A stretch of 64,000 bases of DNA, taken from the NCBI RefSeq assembly GCF_004138295.1, contig NZ_SCFM01000029.1, positions 26,519 through 90,518 of the forward strand, in the 5' to 3' direction. The stretch comes from Ectobacillus funiculus. Its GTDB lineage: Bacteria; Bacillota; Bacilli; Bacillales; Bacillaceae_G. Shown piece by piece: positions 34,398-44,663 of the stretch. Position 1 is the stretch's first letter. Every line of letters starts with the position of its first letter. The notes beneath the pieces are model-generated. The model worked only from the letters and a program-made list of their open reading frames with translations. It made no database searches and was not told the DNA's origin. The translations under genes were made by a program, and so were the position numbers.

Positions 34398-35450
34398 ATG
34401 AAGTTATGGAAGAAAAAATCAATTGTAAAACAGGCGGGCATCTTACTCTCTACATTTATTTTGCTGTCAGGATGCTCGTCCGAGACAACGGGGGACACAG
34501 CGAAGCAGGAAAAAGCAAAGCCAATTGAGCTTCTTAATGTATCATATGATCCAACTCGTGAGCTGTATCAAGAATTTAATAAGGAGTTTGCGGCATATTG
34601 GAAAGAAAAAACCGGGCAGACCGTTACAGTGAAACAATCACATGGCGGATCGGGAAGTCAAGCTCGCTCGGTTATTGACGGTTTAGATGCGGATGTTGTA
34701 ACGTTGGCACTTGCCTATGATATTGATGCAATCAGTCAGCAAAAGCTGCTGTCGGAGGACTGGCAAAAGCGGCTAGCAAATAATTCAACTCCATATACAT
34801 CAACAATTGTATTTCTTGTTCGAAAAGGAAACCCAAAAGGAATTAAAGATTGGGATGATTTAACGAAAGCTGGAGTTTCTGTTATCACACCAAACCCGAA
34901 AACATCAGGAGGCGCTCGTTGGAATTACTTAGCAGCTTGGGGATATGCTCTGAATAAATACGGTAATAGCGACGAGAAGGCACAGGAGTTTGTAAAAAAT
35001 ATTTACAAAAATGTTGCGGTATTAGATTCTGGAGCGCGCGGGGCAACGACTACCTTTGTAGAAAAGGGAATTGGTGATGTTTTAATTGCTTGGGAAAATG
35101 AAGCATTGTTATCACAAAAGGAGCTGGGAGCGGACAAATTTGAAATTGTAACTCCATCTATTAGCATCCTTGCTGAGCCGCCGGTAGCTGTTGTAGATAA
35201 AGTAGTAGATAAAAAAGGAACGCGTAAAGTAGCTGAAGCGTATCTGGATTATTTATACACAGAAAAAGGGCAGGAGATTGCAGCAAAAAATTTCTATCGT
35301 CCGCGTAACGAGAAGGTAGCTGCGAAATATGCATCTCAATTCCCAAAAGTAAAATTGTTCACAGTTGATGAAGTATTCGGTGGATGGAAGAAAGCACAAG
35401 AAAGACATTTTAATGATGGAGGAGTGTTTGATTCTATTTACCAAAAATAA
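34398..35450 (+). CDS. sbp: Sulfate/thiosulfate-binding lipoprotein
   Basis: The extracytoplasmic receptor of a sulfate ABC importer. The 350-residue precursor has a lipoprotein signal with lipobox LSGCSS near residue 26. The mature part has the family stretches [33 protein letters not shown] and [16 protein letters not shown]. The ATG follows AAAAAGGGGG. It is first in an operon with two permeases and an ATPase, behind a promoter and leader that look sulfur responsive. Confidence 0.95.
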   Translation: MKLWKKKSIVKQAGILLSTFILLSGCSSETTGDTAKQEKAKPIELLNVSYDPTRELYQEFNKEFAAYWKEKTGQTVTVKQSHGGSGSQARSVIDGLDADVVTLALAYDIDAISQQKLLSEDWQKRLANNSTPYTSTIVFLVRKGNPKGIKDWDDLTKAGVSVITPNPKTSGGARWNYLAAWGYALNKYGNSDEKAQEFVKNIYKNVAVLDSGARGATTTFVEKGIGDVLIAWENEALLSQKELGADKFEIVTPSISILAEPPVAVVDKVVDKKGTRKVAEAYLDYLYTEKGQEIAAKNFYRPRNEKVAAKYASQFPKVKLFTVDEVFGGWKKAQERHFNDGGVFDSIYQK

Positions 35451-35483
35451 AGAGAGTCGTTGTACTCAATGGGGTGAAGAAAG

Positions 35484-36317
35484 GTGAATATACGCAGAAC
35501 AACGAAGCGAAAGATCTTGCCGGGCTTTGGTCTTTCGCTCGGCTTTACTACACTATATTTGAGCTTATTTGTGCTCATCCCGCTATCTATGGTATTTATA
35601 AAGACCTCACAGCTTGGATGGGGCAAATTTTTTCAAGTGGTAACAAGTGAACGGATCCTGCATTCTTATAAGATCAGTTTTGGAACTGCATTTGCAGCAG
35701 CTTGTATCAATGTCATATTTGGTTTACTAATTGCCTGGGTATTGGTTAGATATCCTTTCCCAGGTAAACGCCTGTTAGATGGATTCATAGATTTGCCGTT
35801 TGCTTTGCCTACTGCGGTAGCGGGAATTACGCTCACAACGCTGTATGCGCCGAATGGTTGGATTGGAAAGCTCCTTCCTTTTCAGGTCGCCTTTACTCCA
35901 ATTGGTATTACTATTGCTTTAACATTTATCGGGCTTCCCTTTGTCGTGCGCATGGTGCAGCCAGTGCTGCAAAATATTGAGAGGGAAGTGGAGGAAGCTG
36001 CCGCCAGCCTCGGAGCATCCCGCCTACAAATCTTTTGTAAGATTATTTTCCCTGAAATATTCCCTGCTTTATTAGCTGGATTTTCATTAGCGTTTGCACG
36101 CGGCTTAGGAGAGTACGGATCTGTTGTGTTCATCGCAGGGAATATGCCAATGAAAACGGAGATTACTCCGCTTATGATTATGACAAAGCTTGAGCAGTAC
36201 GATTATGCGGGAGCGACGGCCATTGCAGTTGTAATGCTGCTGGTTTCCTTGCTGTTTTTATTTATCATTAACCTGCTTCAAGCATGGAGCCGCAGGCATG
36301 AGCTTCGAGGTGAATAG
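35484..36317 (+). CDS. cysT: Sulfate ABC transporter permease CysT
   Basis: A 277-residue inner-membrane permease with six helices and the EAA loop (EVEEAAASLGASRLQIFCKI) that docks the ATPase. It starts at GTG 35484 with GGGGTG upstream. It overlaps the longer reading of the next gene, and the two permeases form a heterodimer. Confidence 0.95.
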   Translation: MNIRRTTKRKILPGFGLSLGFTTLYLSLFVLIPLSMVFIKTSQLGWGKFFQVVTSERILHSYKISFGTAFAAACINVIFGLLIAWVLVRYPFPGKRLLDGFIDLPFALPTAVAGITLTTLYAPNGWIGKLLPFQVAFTPIGITIALTFIGLPFVVRMVQPVLQNIEREVEEAAASLGASRLQIFCKIIFPEIFPALLAGFSLAFARGLGEYGSVVFIAGNMPMKTEITPLMIMTKLEQYDYAGATAIAVVMLLVSLLFLFIINLLQAWSRRHELRGE

Positions 36318-36327
36318 GAGGAGAAGT

Positions 36328-37197
36328 ATGGAACTGGCAGCATCAAAAACGACGAGACAGACCGCATCAGCACCTCGTCAAACAACAAGTGAATCTAGAA
36401 TTGTGAAAATCATCCTTATTTCAATAGCGATTCTGTACTTATTTCTATTTCTTTTTATTCCGCTCATTACCATTTTCGCAAAGGCTTTTGAGCAGGGGGT
36501 AGCTGTATATACAGCCGCAGTGACAGATAGTGATGCCTTTGCTGCTATTCGTCTTACTTTTATTGTTACATTACTTGTTGTTCCACTGAATACTATTTTT
36601 GGAGTTGCAGCGGCATGGTTGATTACCAAGTTTCGCTTTAAAGGAAAGCAGCTGTTGCTATCGCTCATTGAGCTGCCGTTTGCGGTTTCTCCTGTTATTG
36701 CCGGTTTGGTGTTTGTATTGTTATTTAGTCCGCGCGGGGTATTGGGTCCGTGGCTTGTAGAGCACGGAATAAAAATTATTTTCTCAGTGCCTGGGATTGT
36801 GATTGCGACAGTCTTTGTCACGCTGCCATTTGTTGCCCGCGAGCTCATTCCAATTATGCAATCTCAAGGGACAGCGGAGGAAGAAGCTGCTCTCTCGCTT
36901 GGTGCAAACGGTTGGTATATGTTCTTTCGGGTTACGCTTCCAAATATAAAATGGGGCTTATTATACGGTATGATTTTGTGTAATGCCCGAGCAATTGGTG
37001 AATTTGGAGCGGTTTCTGTTGTGTCTGGACATATACGCGGAATGACAAATACGATGCCGCTGCATATTGAGATTTTATACAATGAATATCAATTTTCCGC
37101 GTCGTTTGCTGTAGCCTCTTTAATGTCACTTATGGCGCTCCTCACACTTATCGTGAAAAGCTGGATTGAGTGGCGAACGGAGAAGCGGGAAGTGTGA
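36328..37197 (+). CDS. cysW: Sulfate ABC transporter permease CysW
   Basis: A 289-residue permease, partner of CysT. Six helices follow a hydrophilic N-terminus of about 25 residues, and the EAA loop reads [20 protein letters not shown] choose the ATG at 36328 after AGGAGGAG; the GTG-type start at 36298 would overlap cysT. Spacing to cysA is 16 nt. Confidence 0.93.
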   Translation: MELAASKTTRQTASAPRQTTSESRIVKIILISIAILYLFLFLFIPLITIFAKAFEQGVAVYTAAVTDSDAFAAIRLTFIVTLLVVPLNTIFGVAAAWLITKFRFKGKQLLLSLIELPFAVSPVIAGLVFVLLFSPRGVLGPWLVEHGIKIIFSVPGIVIATVFVTLPFVARELIPIMQSQGTAEEEAALSLGANGWYMFFRVTLPNIKWGLLYGMILCNARAIGEFGAVSVVSGHIRGMTNTMPLHIEILYNEYQFSASFAVASLMSLMALLTLIVKSWIEWRTEKREV

Positions 37198-37213
37198 GAA
37201 GGGAGAAAAAACG

Positions 37214-38287
37214 ATGACAATTCAAATTCGAAATGTATCAAAGCAATATGGGGAATTTCAAGCGCTGACAGATATTGATTTAGATATCCCAAAGGGGGAG
37301 CTTGTTGCGTTATTAGGCCCTTCTGGCTCAGGCAAGACGACGCTGCTGCGGATTATTGCTGGTTTAGAAGCAGCGGATACAGGGTCTGTTTCATTTGATG
37401 GAGAAGATTTAACTGATGTTCATGTTAAGCATCGCGAGGTCGGCTTTGTTTTCCAGCATTATGCCTTATTTAAACATATGACCGTATTTGAAAATGTTGC
37501 CTTTGGACTAAAGGCGCGCAAACGGAGACTGCGGCCGACTGCAGCCGTGATTGAGGGAAAGGTACATGAATTGCTGCGCCTAGTGAAATTAGACGGCTTT
37601 GCCAATCGTTACCCTGCGCAACTATCAGGCGGACAGCGTCAGCGTGTTGCGCTTGCGCGAGCACTCGCAGTAGAACCGAAGATTTTGCTGCTTGATGAGC
37701 CCTTTGGCGCATTAGATGCCAAGGTACGTAAAGAGCTGCGCCGCTGGCTGCGGAAGCTGCATGATGAGTTTCATATTACAAGTGTATTTGTGACGCATGA
37801 TCAAGAGGAGGCATTAGATGTAGCCGATCGAATTGTTGTGATGAACAAAGGGAAGATTGAGCAGCTGGGGACACCGGATCAGGTATATGATCATCCTGCC
37901 AGTCCGTTCGTGTATGATTTTCTAGGAAGCGTCAATCTATTTCGCGGTCGTTTGCATCGAGGCAAGCTGAATCTTGGCTCCGCACAGCTAGAAGCACCAG
38001 AGCATTCCCATGTTTTGGATACAGATGCCGTTGGCTATGTGCGTCCACATCATTTGTCCATTGAACGTGTAAAACAAAGCGAGGATGCCATTTCTGCTAA
38101 GGTTTTCCATTCGCACGTTGTTGGTCCTGTTGTGCATATTGAGCTAAAGCGGGAGGACACGAATGAGTATGTAGAGGCAGAAATTAGCAAGGAGCAGTTT
38201 ACGAAGCTGGGGCTCCAAGTTGGTGAGATTGTCTATGTTCGTCCAAAAGAAGTGAAAGTATTTGTGCCAGAGGATTTTGTAATTTAA
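37214..38287 (+). CDS. cysA: Sulfate ABC transporter ATP-binding protein CysA
   Basis: A 357-residue ATPase. Walker A is GPSGSGKTT (residues 36-44), the signature is [15 protein letters not shown], Walker B is [12 protein letters not shown] and the switch histidine is in VTHD. A C-terminal TOBE-like regulatory domain spans about 240-357. The ATG at 37214 follows GGGAG. It closes the sbp-cysTWA operon. Confidence 0.95.
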   Translation: MTIQIRNVSKQYGEFQALTDIDLDIPKGELVALLGPSGSGKTTLLRIIAGLEAADTGSVSFDGEDLTDVHVKHREVGFVFQHYALFKHMTVFENVAFGLKARKRRLRPTAAVIEGKVHELLRLVKLDGFANRYPAQLSGGQRQRVALARALAVEPKILLLDEPFGALDAKVRKELRRWLRKLHDEFHITSVFVTHDQEEALDVADRIVVMNKGKIEQLGTPDQVYDHPASPFVYDFLGSVNLFRGRLHRGKLNLGSAQLEAPEHSHVLDTDAVGYVRPHHLSIERVKQSEDAISAKVFHSHVVGPVVHIELKREDTNEYVEAEISKEQFTKLGLQVGEIVYVRPKEVKVFVPEDFVI

Positions 38288-38349
38288 AGTGTGAATCCTA
38301 GATTGTGAGTATATGTTTTACATGTATGGAAATTTATTTAAAATCTTAG

Positions 38350-38379
38350 TTGACTTATAGGAGTAATGCATACTATTAT
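38350..38379 (+). promoter_or_regulatory. Promoter of the sulfonate operon
   Basis: TTGACT, 18-bp spacer, TATTAT, with TCTTAG before and TATAGGAGTAAT after the -35. A further look-alike (CTAGTTAACAGATAAGAA) lies at 38481. Confidence 0.6.
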
Positions 38380-38411
38380 TATCCACAAGATAATAAATAG
38401 TTTACCTGACT

Positions 38412-38468
38412 GATCGGAAAAACCGAAGGTCCTTAACTGCAAAAGCAAAAGGGTTAAGGACCTTTTTT
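38412..38468 (+). promoter_or_regulatory. Sulfur-leader hairpin element 2 (ssu operon)
   Basis: GA-TCGG-AAAAA-CCGA-AGG leads straight into an 11-bp terminator stem AGGTCCTTAAC/GTTAAGGACCT and TTTTTT. Confidence 0.65.
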
Positions 38469-38540
38469 GGCTCTTTAATCCTAGTTAACAGATAAGAAAA
38501 GGGTATTTAAAACGTACTACATACCTAAGGGGGTTTTACA

Positions 38541-38570
38541 ATGTGTAAAGGCAGAGAGTTAATCGAATAA
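38541..38570 (+). CDS. Possible 9-residue leader peptide MCKGRELIE
   Basis: An ATG 6 nt after AAGGGGG opens a 9-codon frame with Cys as its second residue, 40 nt before ssuB. It may be a cysteine-sensing leader or chance. Confidence 0.25.
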   Translation: MCKGRELIE

Positions 38571-38609
38571 GAGAGCAGCTAATCCATTTTTGTAGGGAGG
38601 GAGAACACA

Positions 38610-39377
38610 GTGAGTATTTCGATTACGTCATTAGATAAAACATTTGTGAAGTCTCAAGGGCAAGTAAAGGTACTACAAGATATTAATTTACAAGTCAAGA
38701 AAGGGGAATTTGTTACGGTTATTGGTCCTAGCGGATGCGGTAAGAGCACATTGCTGAAGCTAATTGCGGGTCTTGATCACGAGTTTGAAGGAGCAATCCA
38801 CCTGAATGGTGAGCCGATCACCAGACCAAGCATCAAACAAGGATTTATTTTTCAGGAGCATCGTCTTTTTCCATGGTTAACAGTAGAAAAAAATATCGCT
38901 GCCGACTTATCACTAAAAGATCCTCAGGTGCGAAGCAGGGTGGATGAGCTCATTGAACTTGTAAGATTGAAAGGCTTTGAGAAGGCATACCCAAAGGAGA
39001 TATCTGGAGGAATGTCACAACGGGTAGCGATTGCAAGAGCATTATTACGAGATCCAGAAGTGCTGCTGCTCGATGAGCCGTTCGGTGCACTTGATGCCTT
39101 CACAAGAACTCATTTGCAGGATGCGTTGCTTGAGATTTGGCAGCAAAAGAAAACGACAATGATTCTCGTGACGCATGATATTGATGAATCTATTTATCTT
39201 GCTGATCGCATCGTTATCATGAGCGCAAGACCAGGCCAAATTAGCAATATTATTTCAGTGGATTTACCACACCCCCGAAAAAGAGCGAGTCGTTCTTTTC
39301 AGGAATTCAGGCAATTGGTATTAAGTGAATTTGAAAAAGTAGAAGAGCTTCAGCTCATTGAAGGATCGGGTATTTAG
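38610..39377 (+). CDS. ssuB: Aliphatic sulfonate ABC transporter ATP-binding protein
   Basis: A 255-residue ATPase of the SsuB/TauB group. Walker A is GPSGCGKST (residues about 39-47), the signature is [15 protein letters not shown] and Walker B is [12 protein letters not shown]. The [11 protein letters not shown] segment is typical of nitrate/sulfonate/taurine systems. The GTG start follows GGAGGGAG. It is first in ssuBAC-ssuED. Confidence 0.93.
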   Translation: MSISITSLDKTFVKSQGQVKVLQDINLQVKKGEFVTVIGPSGCGKSTLLKLIAGLDHEFEGAIHLNGEPITRPSIKQGFIFQEHRLFPWLTVEKNIAADLSLKDPQVRSRVDELIELVRLKGFEKAYPKEISGGMSQRVAIARALLRDPEVLLLDEPFGALDAFTRTHLQDALLEIWQQKKTTMILVTHDIDESIYLADRIVIMSARPGQISNIISVDLPHPRKRASRSFQEFRQLVLSEFEKVEELQLIEGSGI

Positions 39378-39392
39378 GGGAGGATGAAGAAT

Positions 39393-40418
39393 ATGATTCG
39401 AAACATAAAGATTTCTGTGCTCATACTTACAGCACTGGTAATGGCTATTCTAGCCGGTTGCGCATCAAAGGAGACAACGGCAAGCGAGAAAAAGGAAAAC
39501 AAGGAAAATCTCACAATAAACATTGGGATTCAGCAAAGTCTAGGACCTTTATTAATCGCGAAGGAAAAAGGCTGGTTTGAAGAAGAGTTCAAAAAGGTCG
39601 GGGTTAAGGTAAAATGGACAGTGTTCCAAAGCGGTCCGCCTCATTTTGAAGCATTAGCAGCAAATCGGTTAGACTTTGGAGCAGTAGGAAATTCGCCAGT
39701 AATTGCCGGCCAAGCAGCCAATATCCAATTCAAGGAAATTGCCCTGGCAAGTGATGGATTAAAAGGAAATGCAATTCTTGTTCGCAAAGACAGTTCAATT
39801 CAAACGCTGAAGGATTTAAAGGGGAAAAAGATTGCAGTAGCGAAAGGAAGCAGCGGATTTAATGTATTATATCGTGCGTTAGATAAAGCTGGTTTGAAAC
39901 CGGAGGATGTGAAGGTTATTCAACTACAACCGGATGAGGCACAGCCTGCATTTGAAACAGGAGCAGTAGATGCATGGTCAATTTGGGAGCCATTCGTTTC
40001 TCTCCAAACCATTCAGAAGGACGCAAGAATATTGGCAGACGGCGCATCCTTAAATGTATACTCACCGGGCTTTGTCATTGCACGGACTGCATTTACAAAG
40101 GAACATCGGGAACTGGTTGTGCGTTTTCTAAAGGTGTACGAAAAAGCTCGTCTTTTCGAAAAAGAAAATCGTACTGAAGCGATCGAGTTGTATGCAAATG
40201 CGAAAAAAATCGATAAGGATATTGTAGGTCATATACTTGAAAACAATCAATCCTTGAATCTGCCGATTACAGAGGAAATTATCCAAGCACAGCAGGATAC
40301 CGCAGATTTTCAGTATTCTCTTCAAGCCATTACGAAGAAAATTGATACATCTCAAGTAGTTGATAATTCATATATTAAGCAAGCATTACAAGAAATAAAA
40401 GAAGAACAGAATAAGTGA
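39393..40418 (+). CDS. ssuA: Sulfonate-binding lipoprotein
   Basis: A 341-residue substrate-binding lipoprotein with lipobox LAGCAS near residue 25. The mature part starts with INIGIQQSLGPLLIAKEKGW, the NMT1/SsuA signature. The ATG at 39393 is 9 nt after GGGGAGG; the ATG at 39384 touches the ribosome site and is rejected. It lies between the ATPase and permease genes. Confidence 0.93.
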   Translation: MIRNIKISVLILTALVMAILAGCASKETTASEKKENKENLTINIGIQQSLGPLLIAKEKGWFEEEFKKVGVKVKWTVFQSGPPHFEALAANRLDFGAVGNSPVIAGQAANIQFKEIALASDGLKGNAILVRKDSSIQTLKDLKGKKIAVAKGSSGFNVLYRALDKAGLKPEDVKVIQLQPDEAQPAFETGAVDAWSIWEPFVSLQTIQKDARILADGASLNVYSPGFVIARTAFTKEHRELVVRFLKVYEKARLFEKENRTEAIELYANAKKIDKDIVGHILENNQSLNLPITEEIIQAQQDTADFQYSLQAITKKIDTSQVVDNSYIKQALQEIKEEQNK

Positions 40419-40429
40419 GGTGATGTAGG

Positions 40430-41299
40430 GTGAATAAGGTAAAAACGGCAGTATCACCCGTTCGTTCCATCGGTAACATCGGAAAGCCGATCGCGTCTAA
40501 ACAACGGAAGAGGATTTCTTTTAACAGTACTACAGGTGTAATGTTTCGGGGCTTAGTTCTACCAATCTTTGTATTAGTAATCTGGCAGTTATCCGTATCA
40601 CTTTTACATGTACCGAATACAGTACTGCCAGCGCCCTCACATATCTTGGCTTCCCTTCAGGAGCTGATAGCGTCGGGGGAACTGTTTGGACACCTGAAAA
40701 TTAGCGTTACCCGTGCCCTTATTGGATTTTTATTAGGTGCTAGCTTAGGTCTCTTGTTTGGGACAGTAACGGGCCTTTCCAATAAAACGGAGCAATTCTT
40801 GGATCCATCCTTGCAAATGCTGCGCACAGTACCACACTTAGCGTTGGCGCCGTTATTTATTCTCTGGTTTGGTCTAGGCGAACTATCAAAGATACTATTA
40901 ATTGCGCTTGGTGCATTCTTCCCGTTATATGTCAACACATTGCTTGGTATACGAGGGGTAGACAAAAAATTATTTGATGTAGCGCGCATTCTGGAATTTA
41001 GCCGCTGGCAGCAAGTAACAAAGCTCATTTTACCAGCTTCTCTGCCAAATATTCTGCTTGGGGTCCGATTGTCACTTGGTGCAGCTTGGCTTGGATTAGT
41101 TGTTTCAGAATTAATGGGAGCTAGCGAGGGAATTGGATACCTCATTATGGATGCTAGACAATTTACCCGCACGGAGGTTGTTTTTGTCGGTATTATCATC
41201 TTCGCTCTTGGCGGGAAACTGGCTGATTCACTTGTCCGGGTATTGGAGTCTAGATTATTAAAATGGCGTGACAGCTATCGAGGAAAGGATGCTACGTGA
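40430..41299 (+). CDS. ssuC: Sulfonate ABC transporter permease
   Basis: A 289-residue six-helix permease with a basic cytoplasmic N-terminus of about 35 residues and the EAA-type loop (FDVARILEFSRWQQVTKLILP). It starts at GTG 40430 after GAGGTGAT, 11 nt behind ssuA. Confidence 0.93.
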   Translation: MNKVKTAVSPVRSIGNIGKPIASKQRKRISFNSTTGVMFRGLVLPIFVLVIWQLSVSLLHVPNTVLPAPSHILASLQELIASGELFGHLKISVTRALIGFLLGASLGLLFGTVTGLSNKTEQFLDPSLQMLRTVPHLALAPLFILWFGLGELSKILLIALGAFFPLYVNTLLGIRGVDKKLFDVARILEFSRWQQVTKLILPASLPNILLGVRLSLGAAWLGLVVSELMGASEGIGYLIMDARQFTRTEVVFVGIIIFALGGKLADSLVRVLESRLLKWRDSYRGKDAT

Positions 41300-41417
41300 T
41301 GGAATGCAAGGTATATACAAAACAGTAACCTGTTACACAAATAAAACCAACTAAATTTATCGTTTAAATACGGATTAATATATGGTCTTTTTCCATCTGA
41401 AAAAAGGAGAGATGATG

Positions 41418-41969
41418 ATGTCAAACATTGTAATTATTTCTGGGAGTCCTGCTGTAGTTTCACGATCATCCGCCATTTCTAAACTCGTGAAAGATGTGCT
41501 TGTTACGAACGGAAATAAGGTAGAGGAGATTGCGGTGCGCAATCTTCCTGCTGAGGACCTTCTATATGCAAACTTTAATAGCCCGGCCATTCAACAAGCA
41601 AAAGCGCTAGTTGAACAAGCGGATGGAGTTATCATTGTCAGTCCGGTATATAAAGCTAGTTATCCAGGAGTTTTAAAAGCCTTTTTAGATCTAATTCCTG
41701 AAAAAGGCTTGGCAAATAAAGTTGTTCTTCCGATTGCTACAGCAGGTACCATTGCGCATCTTTTAGCACTTGAATATGCGTTCAAACCTCTTTTCTCAGT
41801 ACTAGGTACGCGAGATGTTACCGATGGCGTATATATTGTAGATTCACAAGTTGCCTATACAGAGCATGAGCTTACATTTGTCGATATAGAAGTGGAACAA
41901 AGGCTTGGGGATGCTATTACGCAGCTGCAGGTACGATTACAACAAAAAGAAGCGCAAGCAAGCCGCTAA
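41418..41969 (+). CDS. ssuE: NADPH-dependent FMN reductase SsuE
   Basis: A 183-residue flavodoxin-like reductase that supplies FMNH2 to SsuD. It has the N-terminal ISGSPAVVSRSS flavin-phosphate loop and the SPVYKASYPGVLKAFLD segment. Three ATGs stand in a row; 41418 has the best distance to AAGGAGA. A 118-bp gap from ssuC shows no clear promoter. Confidence 0.92.
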   Translation: MSNIVIISGSPAVVSRSSAISKLVKDVLVTNGNKVEEIAVRNLPAEDLLYANFNSPAIQQAKALVEQADGVIIVSPVYKASYPGVLKAFLDLIPEKGLANKVVLPIATAGTIAHLLALEYAFKPLFSVLGTRDVTDGVYIVDSQVAYTEHELTFVDIEVEQRLGDAITQLQVRLQQKEAQASR

Positions 41970-41992
41970 AATGAAGAAGGAGTGAAGAAGGA

Positions 41993-43120
41993 ATGGAGAT
42001 TTTATGGTTTATTCCAACTCATGGAGACAGCCGTTATTTAGGAACAACAAAGGGAGGACGTGTAGCTGATTTTTCATATTTTCGTCAAGTCGCGCAAGCC
42101 GCTGATCGCCTTGGCTATACAGGTGTCTTAATTCCGACAGGGAGATCATGCGAAGATCCATGGACGTTGGCTTCGGCCTTATCCGCTGTTACAGAACGAT
42201 TGAAGTTCCTCATTGCTGTTCGCCCGGGGATTATGTCCCCTGCTGTTGCAGCAAGAATGGCAGCAACAGTGGACCGCATCTCAAACGGACGGCTTCTCAT
42301 TAATGTGGTCGCGGGTGGCGATCCGGTCGAATTAGCTGGCGATGGATTATTCCTTACGCACGATGAGCGTTATGAAGTAACAGATGAGTTTTTAACAGTT
42401 TGGCGGAATTTGCTAGAGGGAAAGGAAGTTGACTTTAAAGGCAAGCATCTCAATATAGACGGTGGCCAATTGCTCTTCCCACCTGTCCAGCAGCCACACC
42501 CTCCTATTTATTTTGGCGGTTCATCGCCGGCAGGGCAAGCCGTTGCAGCAAAACATACAGATGTGTATCTAACATGGGGAGAACCGCCTGCTCAGGTGGA
42601 ACAAAAGATAAAAGAAGTGCGCCGCCGGGCCGAGCAAGAAGGAAGAACCGTGCGCTTTGGCATGCGCCTGCACGTGATTGTGAGAGAAACGGAAGAGGAA
42701 GCATGGCAAGCTGCTGACCGCTTAATCCAATATGTAGATGACGATACGATTGCAGCGGCGCAGCGTACATTGGCTCGACAAGATTCGGTTGGACAGAAAA
42801 GAATGATGCAGCTGCATAAAGGCGGAAGAGAAGTCCTTGAGATTAGTCCAAATCTATGGGCAGGAGTCGGGCTTGTTCGAGGAGGAGCCGGTACAGCGCT
42901 TGTCGGCAATCCGGGTCAGGTTGCTGCTAGAATGAAAGAATATGCAGATTTAGGTATTGATACGTTTGTGTTATCCGGCTATCCCCATTTAGAGGAAGCA
43001 TATCAATTTGCAGAGCTTGTCTTCCCGCTGTTGCCGTTGAAAAACAGGGGCTTCGAGCAAAAGAATCAACTTGTTGGGGAGATGATTGCGAACCAATACT
43101 CGCCAGAAGTTTCCAAGTAG
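41993..43120 (+). CDS. ssuD: FMNH2-dependent alkanesulfonate monooxygenase SsuD
   Basis: Desulfonates alkanesulfonates to aldehydes and sulfite, using FMNH2 from SsuE. The 375-residue protein has the luciferase-like TIM barrel with [14 protein letters not shown] at the start and [15 protein letters not shown] in the middle, both hallmarks of SsuD. The ATG follows AAGGAG 23 bp after ssuE. Confidence 0.95.
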   Translation: MEILWFIPTHGDSRYLGTTKGGRVADFSYFRQVAQAADRLGYTGVLIPTGRSCEDPWTLASALSAVTERLKFLIAVRPGIMSPAVAARMAATVDRISNGRLLINVVAGGDPVELAGDGLFLTHDERYEVTDEFLTVWRNLLEGKEVDFKGKHLNIDGGQLLFPPVQQPHPPIYFGGSSPAGQAVAAKHTDVYLTWGEPPAQVEQKIKEVRRRAEQEGRTVRFGMRLHVIVRETEEEAWQAADRLIQYVDDDTIAAAQRTLARQDSVGQKRMMQLHKGGREVLEISPNLWAGVGLVRGGAGTALVGNPGQVAARMKEYADLGIDTFVLSGYPHLEEAYQFAELVFPLLPLKNRGFEQKNQLVGEMIANQYSPEVSK

Positions 43121-43165
43121 CTCTTGATCTAGGCTCGTAAGAAAAATAATAAGAGCTAATTAAAA

Positions 43166-43222
43166 ATGGACCATCGCGAAGAACTTGGTACAATCAAGGG
43201 CTTCTATGATGGTCTATTTTGT
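43166..43222 (+). terminator. Terminator after ssuD
   Basis: GACCATCGCGAAG pairs with CTTC-GATGGTC, followed by TATTTTG. Confidence 0.65.
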
Positions 43223-43333
43223 CGCTTCAGCCAGTCTCCTTTTTGGTTTTAGCCCTAAACAAAGTTTGTGATATACTCTATGTAGTTGATGGGCTCGATA
43301 CTAGAATAATAGAGGAGATAACGTACATATACT

Positions 43334-44062
43334 ATGGAAAAATTGATTGATTACATTTTGTTCAAAAAATATTTGGCTTATATTCTGCTTTTTTGTTTTA
43401 TTTTTGTGGGGCTAACCGGATGCCAAACAGCCAAGAATACAACCACAGCGACCGTAGATCATGTAATTGATGGTGATACAGTTAAGGTGACAATAGGAAA
43501 CCAGACAGAAACCATTCGTCTGTTATTAATTGATACACCGGAGTCTGTTCATCCAACTAAGCCGGTGCAGCCGTTTGGGAAGGAAGCAAGCAACTACTTA
43601 AAGGAAATGCTGCCAAATGGAACGAAGATAGAATTGGAGTATGATGTAAATAAGCGCGATAAGTATGACCGTTTGTTGGCCTATATATGGCTCGATGGCA
43701 AAATGATAAATGAGGTTTTAGTGGAGAAAGGCTTTGCTAGGGTGGCCTATATTTATAAGCCGAATACAAAGTATGAAATGCGGCTTAAAAAGGTGGAAGA
43801 AACAGCGAAGAATAAAAAGATTGGGATTTGGTCAATTCCTAACTATGTGACAGATCGAGGATTTGATAGTAATGCGGAAGCTCCTTCGCAGAAGTCTGAC
43901 TCTTCCAAGTGTGCCCGGCCTGTCATTAAAGGGAATATCACGCGCGGCGGCGAAAAAATTTATCATACACCAGCTAGTCCGCAATATAAGGTGACAAAGG
44001 CGGAAGAGATGTTTTGTACGGAAGAGGACGCTGTAAAGGCAGGGTTTCGCAAGGCTGGATAA
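43334..44062 (+). CDS. Thermonuclease-family lipoprotein
   Basis: A 242-residue staphylococcal-nuclease-like protein. An N-terminal hydrophobic segment ends in the lipobox LTGC (about residue 31). The nuclease fold covers about 40-170, with IDGDTVKV, IRLLLIDTPES and KRDKYDRLLAYI holding the Ca ligands and active-site Arg. A C-terminal 50-residue cysteine-containing domain (CARPVIKGN...MFCTEEDAVKAGFRKA) resembles the small sunset-type domain found on such nucleases. The ATG is 16 nt from AGGAGAT, so the exact start is less sure. Confidence 0.88.
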   Translation: MEKLIDYILFKKYLAYILLFCFIFVGLTGCQTAKNTTTATVDHVIDGDTVKVTIGNQTETIRLLLIDTPESVHPTKPVQPFGKEASNYLKEMLPNGTKIELEYDVNKRDKYDRLLAYIWLDGKMINEVLVEKGFARVAYIYKPNTKYEMRLKKVEETAKNKKIGIWSIPNYVTDRGFDSNAEAPSQKSDSSKCARPVIKGNITRGGEKIYHTPASPQYKVTKAEEMFCTEEDAVKAGFRKAG

Positions 44063-44242
44063 TGTAAAAAATTGGCTGGTGAAAATAAAGCAGAATTGGC
44101 TGGTTCTTTTTGATCATCCCCCTTGTATTATTAGAAGAAAAAACATTGTTAACGAAAAAATGACTGAACCTAGCAGCTAAAGGAATAAGGAATGTTAGGT
44201 ATGTAACGTATATTTTAATTGTTATATTTAGGGGGAAGGATA

Positions 44243-44434
44243 ATGAAGCTAGGACTTATATTAGTTGCTATCATTAGCATTGCAGCTTTAGTGGGTACAA
44301 TTGCAGCCGCAGGTAAAGTAGAGAAAGACTACGGTAAGTCCACGAAGCAAAATACGATAAGGCTATCAGCAATTTATATCTTCTTATTTATTTTTTCAAT
44401 TGTAGGAGTTACCTGGTATATAGTGAGTTTGTAG
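44243..44434 (+). CDS. Small two-helix membrane protein
   Basis: A 63-residue protein with two predicted membrane helices (about 3-22 and 42-62) and a charged middle KVEKDYGKSTKQN. The ATG at 44243 is well placed after GGGGGAAGG. Family not recognised. Confidence 0.65.
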   Translation: MKLGLILVAIISIAALVGTIAAAGKVEKDYGKSTKQNTIRLSAIYIFLFIFSIVGVTWYIVSL

Positions 44435-44475
44435 GAAGCTGCATCGGCTTTTTACAATGACAATAGGTGCAAGAA

Positions 44476-44518
44476 AGGAGAGGGAAAGCAGTAAAAGCTG
44501 TTTTCCCTCTCCTTTTTA
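44476..44518 (+). terminator. Terminator after the small membrane gene
   Basis: GGAGAGGGAAA-CAG pairs with CTG-TTCCCTCTCC, then TTTTT. Confidence 0.9.
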
Positions 44519-44652
44519 CACTGTAAGGAAAGATAAATTTCCAGCTGGAATTTAATTCGACGTAGCCGGAAATTTTAGGAATACAGTATAAGTAGGGCTA
44601 CACCTCCAGCTGCGCCCAAAGGCAGGGCTCGCCAATCGGCGGGTTTTCTTTA
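44517..44652 (+). repeat. Dispersed repeat, copy 12 (forward)
   Basis: Full copy starting within the preceding terminator's tail. It lies between convergent genes. Confidence 0.88.
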
Positions 44653-44663
44653 GCTCACTTTTT

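Noticed and set aside
34190..34400. S-box (SAM) riboswitch upstream of sulfur genes
   Set aside because: No S-box core (such as GATGAAACCCGGCAACC) in either the sbp or ssu leader.
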